This document shows, in pieces, positions 8,687-16,515 of a stretch of DNA of 64,000 nt; positions within the stretch are counted from its first letter, which is position 1; each line of letters opens with the position of its first letter. The translations under genes were made by a program, and so were the position numbers. The DNA is from Flavobacteriales bacterium (GTDB lineage Bacteria > Bacteroidota > Bacteroidia > Flavobacteriales_F > PHOS-HE28). The DNA is taken from positions 310,001 to 374,000 of the forward strand of contig JADJVC010000006.1 in NCBI GenBank assembly GCA_016710685.1, read 5' to 3'. A model generated the notes under the pieces. It searched no databases and was not told the origin of the DNA. It saw only the letters and a program-made list of their open reading frames with translations.

Positions 8687-8768
8687 TACCCAGGGCGGGA
8701 GTCGAACCCGCACGATTTGCATCACTGGTGTTTGAGACCAGCGCGTCTACCAATTCCGCCACCTGGGT
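8687..8768 (-). tRNA. tRNA-Leu (anticodon CAA)
   Basis: The minus strand folds as a class II tRNA: acceptor ACCCAGG/CCTGGGT, D-arm with GGCGGAATTGGTAGAC, anticodon stem CTGGT/ACCAG with loop CTCAAAC (anticodon CAA, reads UUG), an extended variable arm, and T-arm GCGGG-TTCGACT-CCCGC. It is 82 nt to the discriminator A. The CCA end is not encoded. Partial copies of both ends lie on either side. Confidence 0.95.
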
Positions 8769-8816
8769 AGGAAGCTCAAAAGAAAGAAAAGAACACTACT
8801 CAAGGGGAAGTGGCGC

Positions 8817-8860
8817 GCCTGCCTACCGTAGGTAGGTCTACCAATTCCGCCACCTGGGTA
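8817..8860 (-). repeat. tRNA-Leu 5' fragment joined to a palindromic element
   Basis: 8836-8860 is identical over 25 nt to the 5' end of the intact tRNA-Leu (acceptor strand to D-loop). At the D-loop it switches into the palindrome GCCTGCCTACCGTAGGTAGG (8817-8836). With the 3' fragments at 8212 and 8295 it brackets the intact tRNA and the GIY-YIG gene. Confidence 0.8.
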
Positions 8861-8887
8861 GGTGTTGGGGGCCGCGAAGGTAATGCG

Positions 8888-10429
8888 CTAAAGCTTTCGT
8901 AGCAGCCCCCGCATATCAACCTTCCCGCTAACGATACTCCCCAGCTCGCTTATCGCCACGCGTTCCTGCTGCATGGTGTCGCGGTCGCGGATGGTCACCT
9001 TGTCGTCGGTGAGGGAATCGTGGTCCACGGTGATGCAGTACGGCGTGCCGATGGCATCTTGGCGGCGGTAGCGCTTGCCGATGCTGTCCTTTTCGTCGTA
9101 CTGGCAGTTGTGGTCCAACTTCAGCGAGTCGATGATGGCGCGCGCCTTCTCCGGCAGGCCGTCCTTCTTGATCAGCGGTAGCACGGCCACTTTCACCGGT
9201 GCCAGAGGCGCGGGGATGCGCAACACCTCACGCGTTTCACCGCTCTCCAGCTTCTCCTCTTCGTAAGCGGCGCTCAGCACGGCGAGGAACATGCGGTCCA
9301 AGCCGATCGATGTTTCCACCACGTAAGGCACGTAGCTTTCGTTGGTCTCGGTATCGAAGTAGCGCAGTTTTTTTCCACTGAATTCCTCGTGTTGCTTCAG
9401 GTCGAAGTCGGTGCGGCTGTGGATGCCCTCCAGCTCCTTGAAGCCCATGGGGAATTTGAACTCGATGTCGCTGGCGGCGTTGGCGTAGTGCGCCAATTTG
9501 ATGTGGTCGTGGAAGCGGTAGTTTTCTTCCGGCATGCCCAATGCTTTGTGCCAAGCGATGCGTTTCGCTTTCCACGTCTCGTACCATTCCATCTCGGTGC
9601 CGGGCTTCACGAAGAATTGCATCTCCATCTGCTCAAATTCGCGCATGCGGAACACGAATTGCCGCGCGACGATCTCGTTGCGGAACGCCTTGCCGGTCTG
9701 CGCGATGCCGAAGGGGATCTTCATCCGCGCGCTCTTTTGCACGTTGAGGTAGTTCACGAAAATGCCTTGTGCCGTTTCGGGGCGCAGGTAGATGGTGCTG
9801 CTTTCGCCGCTCACGCTGCCGAGCTCGGTGGCGAACATCAGGTTGAACTGGCGCACTTCGGTCCAGTTGGCGGTACCGCTCACTGGGCACTTGATCTCTT
9901 CGTCAATGATGAGCTGGCGTAGTGCTTCCAGATCGTTGGATCCCAGTGCCGCCTTCATGCGGCCTTCCACGGCATCGATGCGGTCTTGACTGCGCTTCAC
10001 GTTGGGGTTGGTGGCGCGGAACTGCACCTCGTCGAAGCCCTCGGCGAAACGCTTGCGGCCCTTCTCCACTTCCTTGGCGATCTTGTCCTCATACTTGGCG
10101 ATGTGCTCCTCCAGCAGCACGTCGGCGCGGTAACGCTTCTTGCTGTCCTTGTTGTCGATCAACGGATCGTTGAAGGCATCCACGTGGCCACTGGCTTTCC
10201 ATACGGTGGGGTGCATGAAGATCGCAGTGTCGATGCCCACGATGTTCTCGTTGAGCTTCGTCATCGCTTCCCACCAGTAGCGGCGGATGTTGTTCTTCAG
10301 CTCCACGCCATAGGGGCCGTAGTCGTAGGTGGCGCTCAGGCCGTCGTAGATCTCACTGCTTTGGAAAACGAACCCGTATTCTTTGGCATGGCCGATAAGG
10401 GTTTTTAGACGGTCTTCTTGGTTGCTCAT
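8888..10429 (-). CDS. glyS: Glycyl-tRNA synthetase (single-chain, eukaryote/archaeal-like type)
   Basis: A 513-residue class II glycyl-tRNA synthetase that charges tRNA-Gly. It starts MSNQEDRLKTLIGHAKEYGFVFQSSEIY; visible are YDYGPYGVELKNN (motif 1 region), RPETAQGIFVNY, QTGKAFRNEI (motif 2) and SIGLDRMFLAVL (motif 3), then a C-terminal anticodon-binding domain starting VAVLPLIKK. This is the alpha2 GlyRS form, not the GlyQ/GlyS heterotetramer. The open frame continues to 10864 only because of the C/G-rich tract upstream; 10429 is the real start by family length. The tract begins about 50 nt upstream and obscures the promoter. Confidence 0.95.
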   Translation of the reverse strand: MSNQEDRLKTLIGHAKEYGFVFQSSEIYDGLSATYDYGPYGVELKNNIRRYWWEAMTKLNENIVGIDTAIFMHPTVWKASGHVDAFNDPLIDNKDSKKRYRADVLLEEHIAKYEDKIAKEVEKGRKRFAEGFDEVQFRATNPNVKRSQDRIDAVEGRMKAALGSNDLEALRQLIIDEEIKCPVSGTANWTEVRQFNLMFATELGSVSGESSTIYLRPETAQGIFVNYLNVQKSARMKIPFGIAQTGKAFRNEIVARQFVFRMREFEQMEMQFFVKPGTEMEWYETWKAKRIAWHKALGMPEENYRFHDHIKLAHYANAASDIEFKFPMGFKELEGIHSRTDFDLKQHEEFSGKKLRYFDTETNESYVPYVVETSIGLDRMFLAVLSAAYEEEKLESGETREVLRIPAPLAPVKVAVLPLIKKDGLPEKARAIIDSLKLDHNCQYDEKDSIGKRYRRQDAIGTPYCITVDHDSLTDDKVTIRDRDTMQQERVAISELGSIVSGKVDMRGLLRKL

Positions 10430-10481
10430 GCTGGTGTGGCGTCTACGTCTTGGAATGCTTTGACGTGGCGCGGCGGCAAAG

Positions 10482-10858
10482 ATGGGGGGGGGGTAAAACC
10501 GCAGGCGCAAGACGCAACGGGGGCGCAACGTTTGTCCCACGAAGGGCGCCAGGGCCCGGAAGAGAAAAACCCCGGAAAAAACGGGGGGAGACCGGAAAAA
10601 ACCCGCAGGGGGGGGGGGGGGGGGCGGGCCCCCCGCCGGGGGGGGGGGGGGGGCCCCCCCCCCCCCTTCCCCCACCCAAAACCGGGGAAGAAACAGGGGG
10701 GGGGGAAAGAAGGGGGGAGGGGGGGGGGGGGCGGGGGGCGGAGCAAGGAGCGTCGGTCGGCCCCCCCCACAAGGGGGGAGGGGGGGAGGGGGGGGGGGGA
10801 GAGGAGGGAAAAAAAAAGAACCAGAGGGGGGGGGGGGGGAGGGGGGGGGGGGCGGTCG
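10482..10858. other. G-homopolymer block, probable consensus artefact
   Basis: About 380 nt dominated by runs of 8-18 G with a few C and A runs, unlike anything else in the window. It starts abruptly about 50 nt upstream of glyS and ends abruptly before the array at 10892. The stacked homopolymers resemble low-quality base calls carried into a consensus. A real G-quadruplex-forming tract cannot be excluded. No gene is called in it. Confidence 0.7.
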
Positions 10859-10891
10859 TAACAAACGCCCTCAATCCTAACGAGGTCCTGA

Positions 10892-10926
10892 AGCTACAAG
10901 CCGTAAGCCTCCAGTCTCAAGCTTGA
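10892..10926 (+). repeat. Heptamer-word array A, left part
   Basis: Five consecutive 7-nt units of the word AAGCYNN in phase (for example AGCTACA, AGCCGTA). It lies 9 nt beyond the stop of the four-helix-bundle gene and is related to the 13-unit array on that gene's other side. Confidence 0.75.
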
Positions 10927-10935
10927 CCTTGTTGG

Positions 10936-11289
10936 TTACACCTTGAGCTTGGCCATGAAGCCTTGGAGCATACGCTGTTGCTCTCCCACTGCCTGAAGGA
11001 TCTGTTCGGGCTCTTTTATCGGTGCCCATTTCCTGCGTTGAAGCACGAGTGTTTGCGTTTCAAGTTCGAAGGCGGAACCCAACGCGTATTCCATGAAACG
11101 GTACTTGTCTTTTTCGCTGCGGCGCGAGTTGCCTTCGGCGATGTTGGATACGATGGAGATGGCGGCTCGAGTTGATTGACCTTTCAGCTCCGCCACTTTC
11201 TGCCAAGGTTGCTCCTCGTACATGTCGAAAACGAGGTCGGTCATGTTCATTGCCTTCTGCCAGATCAAGAGTTTCTTGTTGTCTTTCAT
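10936..11289 (-). CDS. Four-helix-bundle protein (S23/Avd-like, TIGR02436 type)
   Basis: A 117-residue all-helical protein: KLLIWQKAMNMTDLVFDMYEEQP, then LKGQSTRAAISIVSNIAEGNSRRSEKDKYRFMEYALGSAFELETQ, then a C-terminal helix. IAEG and the S-x-K-x-K-Y-x-F pattern are family hallmarks. The family is known from 23S rRNA intervening sequences and is structurally related to the Avd proteins of diversity-generating retroelements; no reverse transcriptase is nearby here. Function is unknown. The ATG at 11289 (MKDNKK) gives the normal family length, and an upstream ATG (11340) would read into the repeat array. Both sides are flanked by heptamer arrays. Confidence 0.88.
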   Translation of the reverse strand: MKDNKKLLIWQKAMNMTDLVFDMYEEQPWQKVAELKGQSTRAAISIVSNIAEGNSRRSEKDKYRFMEYALGSAFELETQTLVLQRRKWAPIKEPEQILQAVGEQQRMLQGFMAKLKV

Positions 11290-11332
11290 GGGTTGGTTTT
11301 TGGGGAAGATAGAAGGTGTCGCTGATTCGATG

Positions 11333-11423
11333 AGCTTCAAGCTTCAAGCCTTAAGCTATAAGTCACAATTACAAAGCTTGAGGCTTATGGCTTACAGCTT
11401 ACAGCTTATGGCTTGAGGCTGTA
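11333..11423 (+). repeat. Heptamer-word array A, right part (13 units)
   Basis: Thirteen consecutive 7-nt units without a single phase slip. The first units follow AAGCYNN (AGCTTCA twice, AGCCTTA). After about 11375 the units are its reverse complement (AGCTTGA, GGCTTAT, GGCTTAC and so on), so the array is itself an inverted pair. It ends exactly where the promoter of the DUF3109 gene begins. Confidence 0.85.
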
Positions 11424-11429
11424 GTTTTG
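11422..11429 (+). promoter_or_regulatory. -7 promoter element of the DUF3109 gene (leaderless layout)
   Basis: TAGTTTTG fits TAnnTTTG; only 4 nt separate it from the ATG at 11434, so the transcript should start at or next to the start codon. Confidence 0.6.
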
Positions 11430-11433
11430 CAAA

Positions 11434-12054
11434 ATGATCGAACACCGTGGCACCCTCATTAGCGAGGAACTCTTCGAGAAACGTTTCGTCTGCGACCTCA
11501 ACGCCTGCAAGGGTGCGTGTTGCGAGATAGGCGACAGCGGCGCGCCGTTGGAGCCGGAGGAAGCGAAGCTGATCGCGAAGCACTACGATGCCATTGAGCC
11601 TTACATGACCCAGCGCGGCAAGAAGGCGGTGAAGGACCAAGGTGCCAAAACCGTGGTGGACATGGACGGCGAGCTCGTTACGCCGATCGTGCAGGAATAT
11701 GCCGAGTGCGTTTACGCGAAAAAGGACAGAAAGGGCATTTGGATGTGCGGCATCGAGCAAGCGTTCAACGATGGGGTGATCCCGTTCAATAAACCCAAGA
11801 GCTGCCACTTGTATCCGATCCGCGTGGAGAAATTGAAGTACCACGACGGCCTGAACTACAACACCTGGGACATCTGCTCACCCGCCTGTGCCTGCGGTGC
11901 GAAACTGGACGTGCCGGTGTTCCGTTTCCTGAAAGGAGCGTTGACACGCGTGTACGGCGCGGAGTGGTACGCGGAGTTGGAGGTGATCTATGCAGAGTGG
12001 CTCAAGGAGAAGGATCCGACACAACGGCACAGTGAGCACACAGGAGGAGGCTGA
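11434..12054 (+). CDS. DUF3109 family protein (cysteine-rich, YkgJ-like cluster)
   Basis: A 206-residue protein beginning MIEHRGTLISEELFEKRFVCDL, characteristic of DUF3109. It has conserved cysteines in CDLNACKGACC, ECVYA, MCGIEQAF, SCHLYPIR and ICSPACACG, which look able to bind a metal or an Fe-S cluster. Biochemical function is not known. It has its own promoter-like element directly upstream and appears to be a single-gene unit. Confidence 0.87.
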   Translation: MIEHRGTLISEELFEKRFVCDLNACKGACCEIGDSGAPLEPEEAKLIAKHYDAIEPYMTQRGKKAVKDQGAKTVVDMDGELVTPIVQEYAECVYAKKDRKGIWMCGIEQAFNDGVIPFNKPKSCHLYPIRVEKLKYHDGLNYNTWDICSPACACGAKLDVPVFRFLKGALTRVYGAEWYAELEVIYAEWLKEKDPTQRHSEHTGGG

Positions 12055-12220
12055 TCGATAAGCCGTGGACTTGCATGGCCGCTCACTTGATTATTATTCT
12101 TCATTTAGATCACCAGGTGGCATGGTTGCGTAAATTATTAACTTCGTTCGGTGTTGAACGCTCTCAGGCAGCATTCTTACCTCAAATGTTGTCCATTGTA
12201 ATGGAACCAATCCCGAACAA

Positions 12221-14827
12221 ATGATGACCTTCAATAATTTACTCTTTCGCAAAATTTCTTTGGCGCTTGTCACTTGCTGCTTGGTTCCTCTTGCCAATGC
12301 TCAACTTGTTCCAATTCCGGACACCAGCTTGCGCACTGCCTTGAACTTGTGGGTGCCGGGGTGTGTGGACGCAAATGGAAATTTGGATACTGGTAGTCCA
12401 TCCGTATTAGCGCAGAGTTCACTTGTTCTAACGGTCGATTGGACAGTTGTGGACTTGACCGGTGTTGATGCGTTGTCCAACCTCACGTCGTTGACCGTGC
12501 AGGGAAGGATATATGGAGATTGGTTAGGTGATTTTTACCCGAGTGACAGCGGAACATTCAGCATCCCAAGTTGGCCCAGTGGCCTGGTCTCGCTCAAATT
12601 GGACCGCGGAACATGGAACGTGCTGCCTCCTTTCCCCTCAGAATTGGACACCTTATACATTGACGCACCGGGGCAAGCTGTGATGACGACGATACCGAGC
12701 GGAGTGACGGCTTTAACGGTGATTGACCAAGCCACACTTTCCGCTTTTCCCGAAATCCCTGCTACCGTCACCTATGTTTCTCTAGTTAGTCGTGGAAACC
12801 CTTTCCCGACGTTACCTGAAGGCATCCAACGCTTAAGCCTGAGAGGCGGTCCAGGAGTTGCGTTGCCCGTACTGCCGAATTCGGTGGACTCCTTGATTCT
12901 TATGGATTTCGAAGCGACCTCCGTTCCGGCTTGGCCCAGTTCGGCGCACAGCATTAGTGCCTCTTCTATGCCGCAAGTCGAGCAAATAGCCGCCTTTCCA
13001 GCGGGCTTGGAATATTTGGAACTGGGGTTCTTCTTTTCCCTACAAAGCATACCGCCCTTCCCTGTCAGTTTGACTACCTTAAACCTGTTTTTCTGCTCAT
13101 CGTTGGAGAGCATCCCTCCCTTTCCAACAACGGTAAGTGATCTCACGCTGGGAGTACTGGAGTCGCTCGAATCATTGCCCGCGTGGCCCAATGGAATCGA
13201 GAACATCCGGTTTTTCGATACGCACGTAACGGAAATCCCACCTTTCCCAGCGGGCTTGGAGACACTCTATTTGACCGGCCTCGACTCCCTTACGTGTCTG
13301 CCTTTGTTGCCGCAGGGTCTTAGTGATCTTGCCATTGATGTTGAGATGTTATTTGGAGGCTCTTCTTCGATAACCTGTATCCCCAATTTTCCTCCGGCAT
13401 TCACACTCCACTGGGGTGACCTTTTTCCGACGCCTCAGGATCCGGACCTGCTCTGCACTTCCCTGAACAGCAGTTGCCCGTTCCTGAACCCGGTGGCCAC
13501 GGGCACAGTGTACTGGGACCAGAATGCAAACGGCATACGTGAGTCCGGTGAACCCGGCTACCCTTACGCCGTGCTGCACCAGCAGCCGGGCAGCGCAATG
13601 CATAGCGTTGCTGCGGATGGCAGTTTTGCATGGCCCATGCCCATAGGCGACTACACGCTTTCTGCAAGTGGGACCAGCCCGTATGTGCAGAGCCTTTCAC
13701 CGGCGCAGTATTCGCTATCACTTACTACCGACGGTGAAGTGCTCAGTGGAAATGATTTCGGTGTGGTACTGCAGCCCAATGTGCAAGACCTGCGCATCGA
13801 CCTCGCGCAACTTTGGAGCGTCCCCGGCTTCGATGGTTACGGAACGATCACCTGCGAGAATGTGGGGACGATCCCTGTGGACGCAACAGTGACCTTCCAG
13901 CTGGATGCCAACCTGGATTGGATCAGTGGTTCCCCCATGCCCACTTCGGTGAACGGCAATGCTATTACGTGGTCCGTTCCAGCGCTCCACGTGGGTGAGA
14001 CCAGGCAACTCTCCTTTGTTGTGCATACAAGTGAGACCATCCCCTTGGGCACGGCGATCTCGTCCATCGCACAGATCGATCCCATTGGGAGCGACGCCGC
14101 CCCGGATGACAACGTCGACATAGCCAACTCGGAGGTGGTGGGACCTTATGACCCGAATGATAAACGTGTTGAACCTGCAGCGCTTTCCCCCGCCGAGGTT
14201 TCCACCGGGGATCAGGAGCTCAATTACACGATCCGTTTCCAAAACACGGGAAATTGGCCTGCCGTGAACGCGGTGGTGCTGGACACCTTGTCGCAAGACC
14301 TGCAGTGGAGCACCTTCCGCCTGGTGTCCAGCGGCCATCCATGCATCTGGGAGTTGTCTGATGAAGGCGTGCTCTCCTTCCATTTTGATGCGATCAATTT
14401 GCCGGACAGCACCAACGATGAGCCACATAGCCATGGCTTCGTGAAATTCGCCATAAAGCCGAACACCACACTACAACTTGGCACAAGCGTGGACAATTCA
14501 GCGGACATTGTTTTCGACTTCAATGCTCCAGTGCGTACGCTACCTGCCGTGTTCACCGTGGAAAACGAAAGCGGGGTAGCTGAGGCGGTTGGATCAATGA
14601 TCCAAGTTTATCCCAATCCAGCGGACGGGCTGTTGAACCTGCGGCTGAATGCAACGGGATCTGCACGCATTCAAGTACTTGACGCTTTGGGCCGTGAGCA
14701 GGTATTGCGAATGACCTTCGCGGATGGATCAGTGACACTGCAAGTGGATGACCTGGCTGCAGGTCTTTACACCTTGCGTTGCACAACCGATGGTGGGATC
14801 TGGTCCACGAAGTTTTTGAAAAGATAG
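12221..14827 (+). CDS. Secreted LRR protein with DUF7619-type domain and T9SS sorting domain
   Basis: An 868-residue exported protein. Signal peptide: ISLALVTCCLVPLANA, cleaved near residue 27. Residues ~60-390 hold about twelve proline-rich leucine-rich repeats of ~21 residues in which 'LxSIPPFPxxLxxLxL' recurs (PPFP, PAWP, PNFP variants). Then come an SdrD-B-like module starting GTVYWDQNANGIRESGEPGYPY (~425-500), a conserved repeat-domain segment starting PYDPNDKRVEPA (DUF7619-like) and a C-terminal type A sorting domain (IQVYPNPADGLLNLRL ... GLYTLRC ... FLKR). It is predicted to be secreted by T9SS and anchored at the surface. The first of two adjacent ATGs is used. Base composition just upstream (12060-12220) is AT-richer than the surroundings. 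Confidence 0.88.
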   Translation: MMTFNNLLFRKISLALVTCCLVPLANAQLVPIPDTSLRTALNLWVPGCVDANGNLDTGSPSVLAQSSLVLTVDWTVVDLTGVDALSNLTSLTVQGRIYGDWLGDFYPSDSGTFSIPSWPSGLVSLKLDRGTWNVLPPFPSELDTLYIDAPGQAVMTTIPSGVTALTVIDQATLSAFPEIPATVTYVSLVSRGNPFPTLPEGIQRLSLRGGPGVALPVLPNSVDSLILMDFEATSVPAWPSSAHSISASSMPQVEQIAAFPAGLEYLELGFFFSLQSIPPFPVSLTTLNLFFCSSLESIPPFPTTVSDLTLGVLESLESLPAWPNGIENIRFFDTHVTEIPPFPAGLETLYLTGLDSLTCLPLLPQGLSDLAIDVEMLFGGSSSITCIPNFPPAFTLHWGDLFPTPQDPDLLCTSLNSSCPFLNPVATGTVYWDQNANGIRESGEPGYPYAVLHQQPGSAMHSVAADGSFAWPMPIGDYTLSASGTSPYVQSLSPAQYSLSLTTDGEVLSGNDFGVVLQPNVQDLRIDLAQLWSVPGFDGYGTITCENVGTIPVDATVTFQLDANLDWISGSPMPTSVNGNAITWSVPALHVGETRQLSFVVHTSETIPLGTAISSIAQIDPIGSDAAPDDNVDIANSEVVGPYDPNDKRVEPAALSPAEVSTGDQELNYTIRFQNTGNWPAVNAVVLDTLSQDLQWSTFRLVSSGHPCIWELSDEGVLSFHFDAINLPDSTNDEPHSHGFVKFAIKPNTTLQLGTSVDNSADIVFDFNAPVRTLPAVFTVENESGVAEAVGSMIQVYPNPADGLLNLRLNATGSARIQVLDALGREQVLRMTFADGSVTLQVDDLAAGLYTLRCTTDGGIWSTKFLKR

Positions 14828-15177
14828 CTTGGCCCTTCGGAGTGGAGTTATCCGTGTGTGTTCCGCCCAAACCCGCCACCAGCGCCACTTCCATCCAGCG
14901 CGCCGCATATCCGCCGCGCCCCGCAACGCATTTCCCGATCGTTGATGGATCGTGAAAAATTCCGCTTGCAACTTCGGGAAATGGATCCTTCCCAAGATCC
15001 ACGCGCCTTAGCGGTCCATGTTAAAAACTTGGGATAAAGTTGCCCGCCTTCCGCCGAACCAAGACCCACCTTTGTCCACGAAGGATGGCCGTTCGTCGAC
15101 CAATTTTTCGATCCGCCGAAACCGCCGCGCACATTTCACAACAGCACAACGTTCATTCCATAAGCCTTCCTCAGATC
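14828..15177. other. Intergenic region upstream of nrdB
   Basis: 350 nt without a convincing gene. CACCTTTG at 15067-15074 resembles a -7 element (one mismatch to TAnnTTTG), about 100 nt before the nrdB start. No palindrome resembling an NrdR box was found by eye. Confidence 0.4.
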
Positions 15178-16227
15178 ATGCCCGAACAAGACGCCAAGCC
15201 GGTCGCCGAAAAAGCACAGCTCTCCATGGACAAGCAACTTACTGCCGATGCTTTTTCCAACGAGCCGCTGCTGATGGAGAACAAGGACCGCTTCGTGCTC
15301 TTCCCCATCCAGCACAACGACATCTGGCAGTTCTACAAAAAGCACGAGGCCAGCTTCTGGACCGCCGAGGAGATCGACATGAGCGCCGACCTCGTGGACT
15401 GGAGCGATAAGCTGAACGAGGACGAGCGCTTCTTCATCAAGCATGTGCTCGCCTTCTTCGCCGCCAGCGACGGCATTGTGAACGAGAACCTCGCGGAGAA
15501 TTTTCTGCACGAAGTGCAATACACCGAGGCGCGCTTTTTCTACGGCTTCCAGATCGCCATCGAGAACATCCACAGCGAGACGTACAGCTTGCTGATCGAT
15601 ACCTACATCAAGGACACGTTCGAGAAGGACAAGCTCTTCCGCGCCATCGACACCATGGACTGCGTGAAGAAGAAAGCCGACTGGGCTTTGAGCTGGATCG
15701 ACACCGGCAACTTCGCGGAGCGCTTAGTGGCCTTTGCCGCCGTGGAAGGCATCTTCTTCAGCGGCAGCTTCTGCAGCCTGTTCTGGTTGAAAAAGCGCGG
15801 CCTGATGCCCGGCCTCACCTTCAGCAACGAGCTGATCAGCCGCGACGAAGGCCTGCATTGCGACTTCGCCTGCCTGCTCTACACCAAGCACCTCAAGGGC
15901 AAGTTGAGCAAGAAGACCGTGGAGAAGATCATCACCGACGCGGTGGAGATCGAGAAGGAATTCGTGACCGACGCGCTGCCGGTGAACCTCATCGGCATGA
16001 ACGCCAAGCTAATGCAGCAGTACATCGAATTCGTGGCCGACCGCCTGCTGGTGGAGCTGGGTAACGAGAAGGTGTACAACGCCACCAACCCGTTCGACTT
16101 CATGGAGATGATCAGCCTGCAAGGGAAGACCAACTTCTTCGAGAAGCGCGTAGGCGAATACCAAAAGGCCGGCGTGATGAACACCAACAAGGAGGGCAAC
16201 AAGTTTTCCTTGGATGCTGACTTTTAA
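15178..16227 (+). CDS. nrdB: Ribonucleoside-diphosphate reductase, small (beta) subunit, class Ia
   Basis: A 349-residue R2 subunit carrying the diiron-tyrosyl radical cofactor needed by NrdA. The ferritin-like core is clear: EIDMSADLVDW, then ENLAENFLHEVQYTEARFFYGFQIAIENIHSE with the radical-type Tyr in FFYGFQ and metal-ligand Glu/His, then SRDEGLHCDFACLLY. The sequence is closer to the eukaryotic-like R2 type than to E. coli NrdB. The C-terminus ends FSLDADF, the usual acidic/aromatic tail that docks on R1. The start is the ATG at 15178 (MPEQDAKP); the frame is open farther upstream without homology. A 288-nt gap holding repeat array B separates it from nrdA. Confidence 0.95.
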   Translation: MPEQDAKPVAEKAQLSMDKQLTADAFSNEPLLMENKDRFVLFPIQHNDIWQFYKKHEASFWTAEEIDMSADLVDWSDKLNEDERFFIKHVLAFFAASDGIVNENLAENFLHEVQYTEARFFYGFQIAIENIHSETYSLLIDTYIKDTFEKDKLFRAIDTMDCVKKKADWALSWIDTGNFAERLVAFAAVEGIFFSGSFCSLFWLKKRGLMPGLTFSNELISRDEGLHCDFACLLYTKHLKGKLSKKTVEKIITDAVEIEKEFVTDALPVNLIGMNAKLMQQYIEFVADRLLVELGNEKVYNATNPFDFMEMISLQGKTNFFEKRVGEYQKAGVMNTNKEGNKFSLDADF

Positions 16228-16247
16228 GTGCCGCAGGTAACGTTTTT

Positions 16248-16464
16248 GTTACGGGTTAGTCCGTTACGCGTTACGGGTTAGTGGGTTATGGGTTGCGCGT
16301 TGGCTGCCCGGAGGCACGATCCCACATTGAGACGTTGAAGAACACCGGGTGCTCCACTTCGGAAGCATCACAGAGAAAGAGACCTTAGAACCGCGAAAAA
16401 CGAACACGCAACTGAACAACCCGTAACTGGACAACGCGTAACTCGTTAACTCGTAACTCATCAA
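16248..16464. repeat. Heptamer-word array B between nrdB and nrdA
   Basis: The left half (16248-16303) repeats GTTACGN/GTTAGTN with a 7-nt period and occasional 8-nt slips. The right half (16407-16464) carries the reverse-complement word (GTAAC). Between them is a 103-nt unique spacer. The whole would fold into a long imperfect hairpin in the nrdB-nrdA transcript. No gene is in the spacer. Confidence 0.8.
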
Positions 16465-16515
16465 TAACCTTCGAACCAGCGGGAGCTAAACCGGAGGCAA
16501 ACAACACCAAGAACC

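Noticed and set aside
8212..8768. tRNA-Leu end duplications considered as attL/attR of an integrated element
   Set aside because: Only 0.5 kb lies between them, there is no integrase, and both 5' and 3' tRNA ends are involved at palindromes, unlike a standard tyrosine-recombinase att site.
10430..10864. A proline-rich 145-residue N-terminal extension of glycyl-tRNA synthetase
   Set aside because: It is the translation of the G/C homopolymer block; the family starts at MSNQED and the extension has no homology expected for GlyRS.
11333..11423. Heptamer and nonamer arrays considered as CRISPR arrays
   Set aside because: Units are 7 or 9 nt, mutated and contiguous, without ~30-nt repeats or spacers, and no cas gene is in the window.
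12094..12297. A 67-codon minus-strand frame upstream of the LRR gene
   Set aside because: It overlaps the start and signal peptide of the well-supported plus-strand gene, and its translation has no recognisable features.
14828..15177. NrdR operator boxes or a cobalamin riboswitch before nrdB
   Set aside because: No NrdR-like palindrome or cobalamin-riboswitch core was found by eye, and the enzyme is the class Ia type, which does not need B12.
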